From F1-80-MAGs062 sp046345315 (GTDB lineage Bacteria; Planctomycetota; Planctomycetia; Planctomycetales; Planctomycetaceae): a stretch of 64,000 bases of DNA. A program made the translations under genes and the position numbers. The stretch's first letter is position 1; each line of letters starts with the position of its first letter. Below, one piece after another: positions 62,001 to 64,000 of the stretch. The notes below the pieces were generated by a model. The model was not told the origin of the DNA and made no database searches. It worked only from the letters and a program-made list of their open reading frames with translations. Location of the stretch: contig JBKDKA010000148.1 of assembly GCA_046345315.1 (NCBI GenBank), positions 1-64,000 of the forward strand, given 5' to 3'.

Positions 62001-62789
62001 TTAGTTCGGAACTGCTTTGCTGAGCAGCACAGTGCTGAACACGATGGCAGCGGTTTCAGTCCGGAGGATTGATTCCGGCCACGAGATCATTGACAGCTGC
62101 GAGCCTGCTGACTCCCGGATTCGACTGACTTCTGAATCAGTGAATCCTCCTTCAGGGCCGATCAGAAGAACGCGTTCGTACTTCATCGGATCGACATCAG
62201 TGCTTTCAGATGACGAAAGTCCAGGCATCTCGGACTCCGGCTTCCGGAGACCCTGAGCACTGTTCTCCGGGTGAGCCAGGAACAGGTGCAGCGGGCGATC
62301 TGTCGTATTGCTCGGTTCGCTGGTCTGCTGCAGAAGCGAATCCAGTTGAACAGGGCCGAGTATCTCCATGAGGCGATTGCGCCCGGATTGCTTGCAGGCT
62401 CCCACAACATAGCTCTGAAGACGATCCAGTCGTGTTTCCCCGGGAGAAACAACAGAGCGGTCTGTCTTCAGCAGGATCAGTCGTGAGACTCCAAGTTCCG
62501 TCAGTTTTTCAACCATCCAGCGAAGTCGATCTCCTTTGGGTGGTGCAGCAGCGACGGTGAGAGTCGGAAGCGTTGATTTAGGAACGGTATGGCGTTCCGT
62601 CACCTGAACATCAAGGCTTTTTCGAGTGACAGACTGAATTGTTCCCCGAGCCATCGCTCCGGCGCCGTCAAAAAGTTCAACGGAATCTCCAACCTCAAGG
62701 CGCAGCACGTTCAGAAGATGATGCGCTTCCTGATCCTCAATTCGGACGACCGCTCCGGAAATACTGTTGAGCCATGTTCGATGAGTCAT
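62001..62789 (-). CDS. rsmE: 16S rRNA (uracil-1498-N3)-methyltransferase
   Basis: This 262-residue SPOUT methyltransferase modifies U1498 of 16S rRNA. It has an N-terminal PUA-like domain (HHLLNVLRLEVGDSVELFDG) and the C-terminal trefoil-knot SAM site LLIGPEGGFTDSE and ILRTETA. MVEKLTELGVSRLILLKTDRS is the conserved core. ATG 62787-62789 (MTHRTW) gives a length near the family norm of 240-250; an ATG at 62909 would add 40 unrelated residues. There is an insertion of about 20 residues (QGLRKPESEMPGLSSSESTD) before the knot. It is divergent from the DUF1549 gene. Confidence 0.92.
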   Translation of the reverse strand: MTHRTWLNSISGAVVRIEDQEAHHLLNVLRLEVGDSVELFDGAGAMARGTIQSVTRKSLDVQVTERHTVPKSTLPTLTVAAAPPKGDRLRWMVEKLTELGVSRLILLKTDRSVVSPGETRLDRLQSYVVGACKQSGRNRLMEILGPVQLDSLLQQTSEPSNTTDRPLHLFLAHPENSAQGLRKPESEMPGLSSSESTDVDPMKYERVLLIGPEGGFTDSEVSRIRESAGSQLSMISWPESILRTETAAIVFSTVLLSKAVPN

Positions 62790-62985
62790 AAACGATTGCT
62801 TTGACGCGCGCAGTTTCGGATGATGAGACCTGAGGTCGAATGATTCACTGGTTATCGTCACTCGGCTGGGATCGTAACCACCGAGCTGCCATTTGCTGAG
62901 TCTGTCCATGTCATTGAATTCAGATTCCTGCAGGTTGAGAACTCAGACTGCATTGTCCGGTTCTGTCGGCATTCTGCGACGGCTG

Positions 62986-64000
62986 ATGATGACCGGGTTC
63001 GTGGTCGTTCTGACGGTATCCTCATGTTCGCTCAACGAAGTCCGGGCGGAGGATCAACCGCATCCGGATCCGTCTGTTGCTGAGGTTCGATTTGGACGAG
63101 ACATTCTGCCAATTCTTTCGGATTCCTGTTTTTCCTGTCATGGTCCGGACGAAGCCCATCGAAAGGGCGACCTTCGTCTCGATACGCCAGAGGGGGCAGC
63201 ATCTGTCCTTGGCGACGGAAATGCGGCCGAAAGCGAACTGCTGAGACGAATCACGTCGACGGATCCAGAACTGGTGATGCCTCCGGCTGATTCGGGGCGA
63301 AAGCCGCTGACGGAACAGCAGCAGTTGTTGCTTCGACGCTGGATCGAATCCGGAGCATCCTGGGGAAAGCACTGGGCGTTCGAAAGTCCGGTGAAGGTCG
63401 AAGTTCCGCGCAGTCAGGAAGCGGGTTGGGACCATCCAGTGGACGCCTTCATTCATGAGAAGCTGGAAGAGATCGGGCTGACGGCATCGCCATCAGCGGC
63501 GGCTCATACGGTTGCTCGTCGAATGGCGTTCGACATCACCGGTTTGCCTCCTTCATCCGAGATGCTGTCGGAGTTTCTTGCGGATGCGAAGCAGAATCCG
63601 GACGAAGCAGCTGGTCGACTGGCAGATCGGCTGCTTCAGTCGCCGCACTATGGCGAACGCATGGCGATGTGGTGGCTGGATGCTGCTCGATATGCCGATA
63701 CAGACGGATTTCAGGGCGATGCCACCAGAACCAACTGGCCCTGGCGTGACTGGGTTGTGGACGCCTTCAATTCCGGCATGCCTTACGATCAGTTTACGAT
63801 CGAACAGTTTGCCGGGGACCTTCTGCCGGACGCAACTGTCGCTCAGAAGATTGCGACCTGCTTTCATCGCAATCATATGACCAACGGCGAGGGAGGCCGT
63901 GATCCTGAGGAATCCCGCATCGACTATGTCATTGATCGAGTGTCGTCGACCGGAACAGTCTGGCTGGGGCTGACTCTGGGATGTTGTCAGTGCCACTCTC
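62986..64000 (+). CDS. PSCyt1-DUF1549 surface protein (partial, runs off the window end)
   Basis: The frame is open from two in-frame ATG codons (62986, 62989) to the window edge, 338 residues without a stop. A short signal peptide (TGFVVVLTVSSCSLNEVRAED) precedes a planctomycete cytochrome c domain with SCFSCHGPDEAHRKGDLRLD and MPPADSGRKPLTEQQ. DUF1549 follows with RRMAFDITGLPPSSEM, PHYGERMAMWWLDAARYADTDGFQGD and WLGLTLGCCQC at the edge. TTG codons at 62935 and 62953 are possible earlier starts. It is the third DUF1549 gene in the window, and a DUF1501 partner may follow outside it. Confidence 0.88.
   Translation, partial: MMTGFVVVLTVSSCSLNEVRAEDQPHPDPSVAEVRFGRDILPILSDSCFSCHGPDEAHRKGDLRLDTPEGAASVLGDGNAAESELLRRITSTDPELVMPPADSGRKPLTEQQQLLLRRWIESGASWGKHWAFESPVKVEVPRSQEAGWDHPVDAFIHEKLEEIGLTASPSAAAHTVARRMAFDITGLPPSSEMLSEFLADAKQNPDEAAGRLADRLLQSPHYGERMAMWWLDAARYADTDGFQGDATRTNWPWRDWVVDAFNSGMPYDQFTIEQFAGDLLPDATVAQKIATCFHRNHMTNGEGGRDPEESRIDYVIDRVSSTGTVWLGLTLGCCQCHS

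Overview
The window is bacterial chromosome from a member of the Planctomycetota, probably order Planctomycetales; the genus cannot be fixed from sequence alone. The call rests on several families in combination: DUF1501 plus DUF1549/DUF1553 surface proteins with planctomycete-type cytochrome CxxCH motifs (29.8, 41.3, 55.4, 56.9 and 63 kb), a DUF1559 pilin-like protein with the H-X9-DG motif (53.4 kb), an RTX protein with an LEGLESRQLLS N-terminal motif, a SecA enlarged to 1180 residues, and many secreted PQQ, NHL, SUMF1 and PPC-type proteins. A lipid A/Kdo gene (waaA) indicates a Gram-negative envelope. There are no rRNA genes, CRISPR arrays or prophages. One tRNA is present, tRNA-Leu(GAG) at 5.0 kb.

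Layout. 0-5 kb: DEAD-box RNA helicase, radical SAM enzyme, and a two-gene operon (lipoyl-carrier GcvH-like protein plus a two-cluster ferredoxin). 5-14 kb: tRNA-Leu, a Met/Pro/Gln-rich secreted protein, a tail-anchored pseudokinase, an S1-domain protein, a secreted SUMF1-like protein, an AcuC/HDAC-type deacetylase and a GT39-like glycosyltransferase. 14-17 kb: TspO translationally coupled to a UvdE/GIY-YIG fusion nuclease, facing ferrochelatase. 17-24 kb: secreted PQQ propeller, sulfotransferase, dimethylformamidase-like protein, thioredoxin-like/sialidase fusion. 24-27 kb: Bpt N-degron transferase, TrpD, Rieske oxygenase. 27-31 kb: RTX-CAP protein, a RAYT transposase between two near-identical palindromic modules, DUF1501. 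31-38 kb: SecA, WaaA, GlgC and a small unknown protein. 39-44 kb: PPC-domain/DUF1549 operon. 44-49 kb: PhyH dioxygenase, 2-hydroxyacid dehydrogenase, GatC, GatA and a glycoside-hydrolase-like propeller. 49-55 kb: a run of separately promoted secreted proteins (PQQ, NHL, SUMF1, DUF1559, lipoprotein). 55-64 kb: DUF1501/DUF1549 operon, PolX, RsmE, and a further DUF1549 gene cut by the window end.

Between genes the window is rich in short palindromic interspersed repeats. I recognise at least five families. The best is a roughly 95-bp element (family A) with inverted CAAAACCGGGAC-type ends, present six times. A 61-bp hairpin (family B) occurs three times, and a 150-bp REP-pair module (family C) brackets the RAYT gene. 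The points that look least described are the GcvH-like/ferredoxin operon, the UvdE-GIY-YIG fusion coupled to TspO, the four-fold WA-motif insertion in SecA, the redoxin-sialidase fusion, and the family A repeats.
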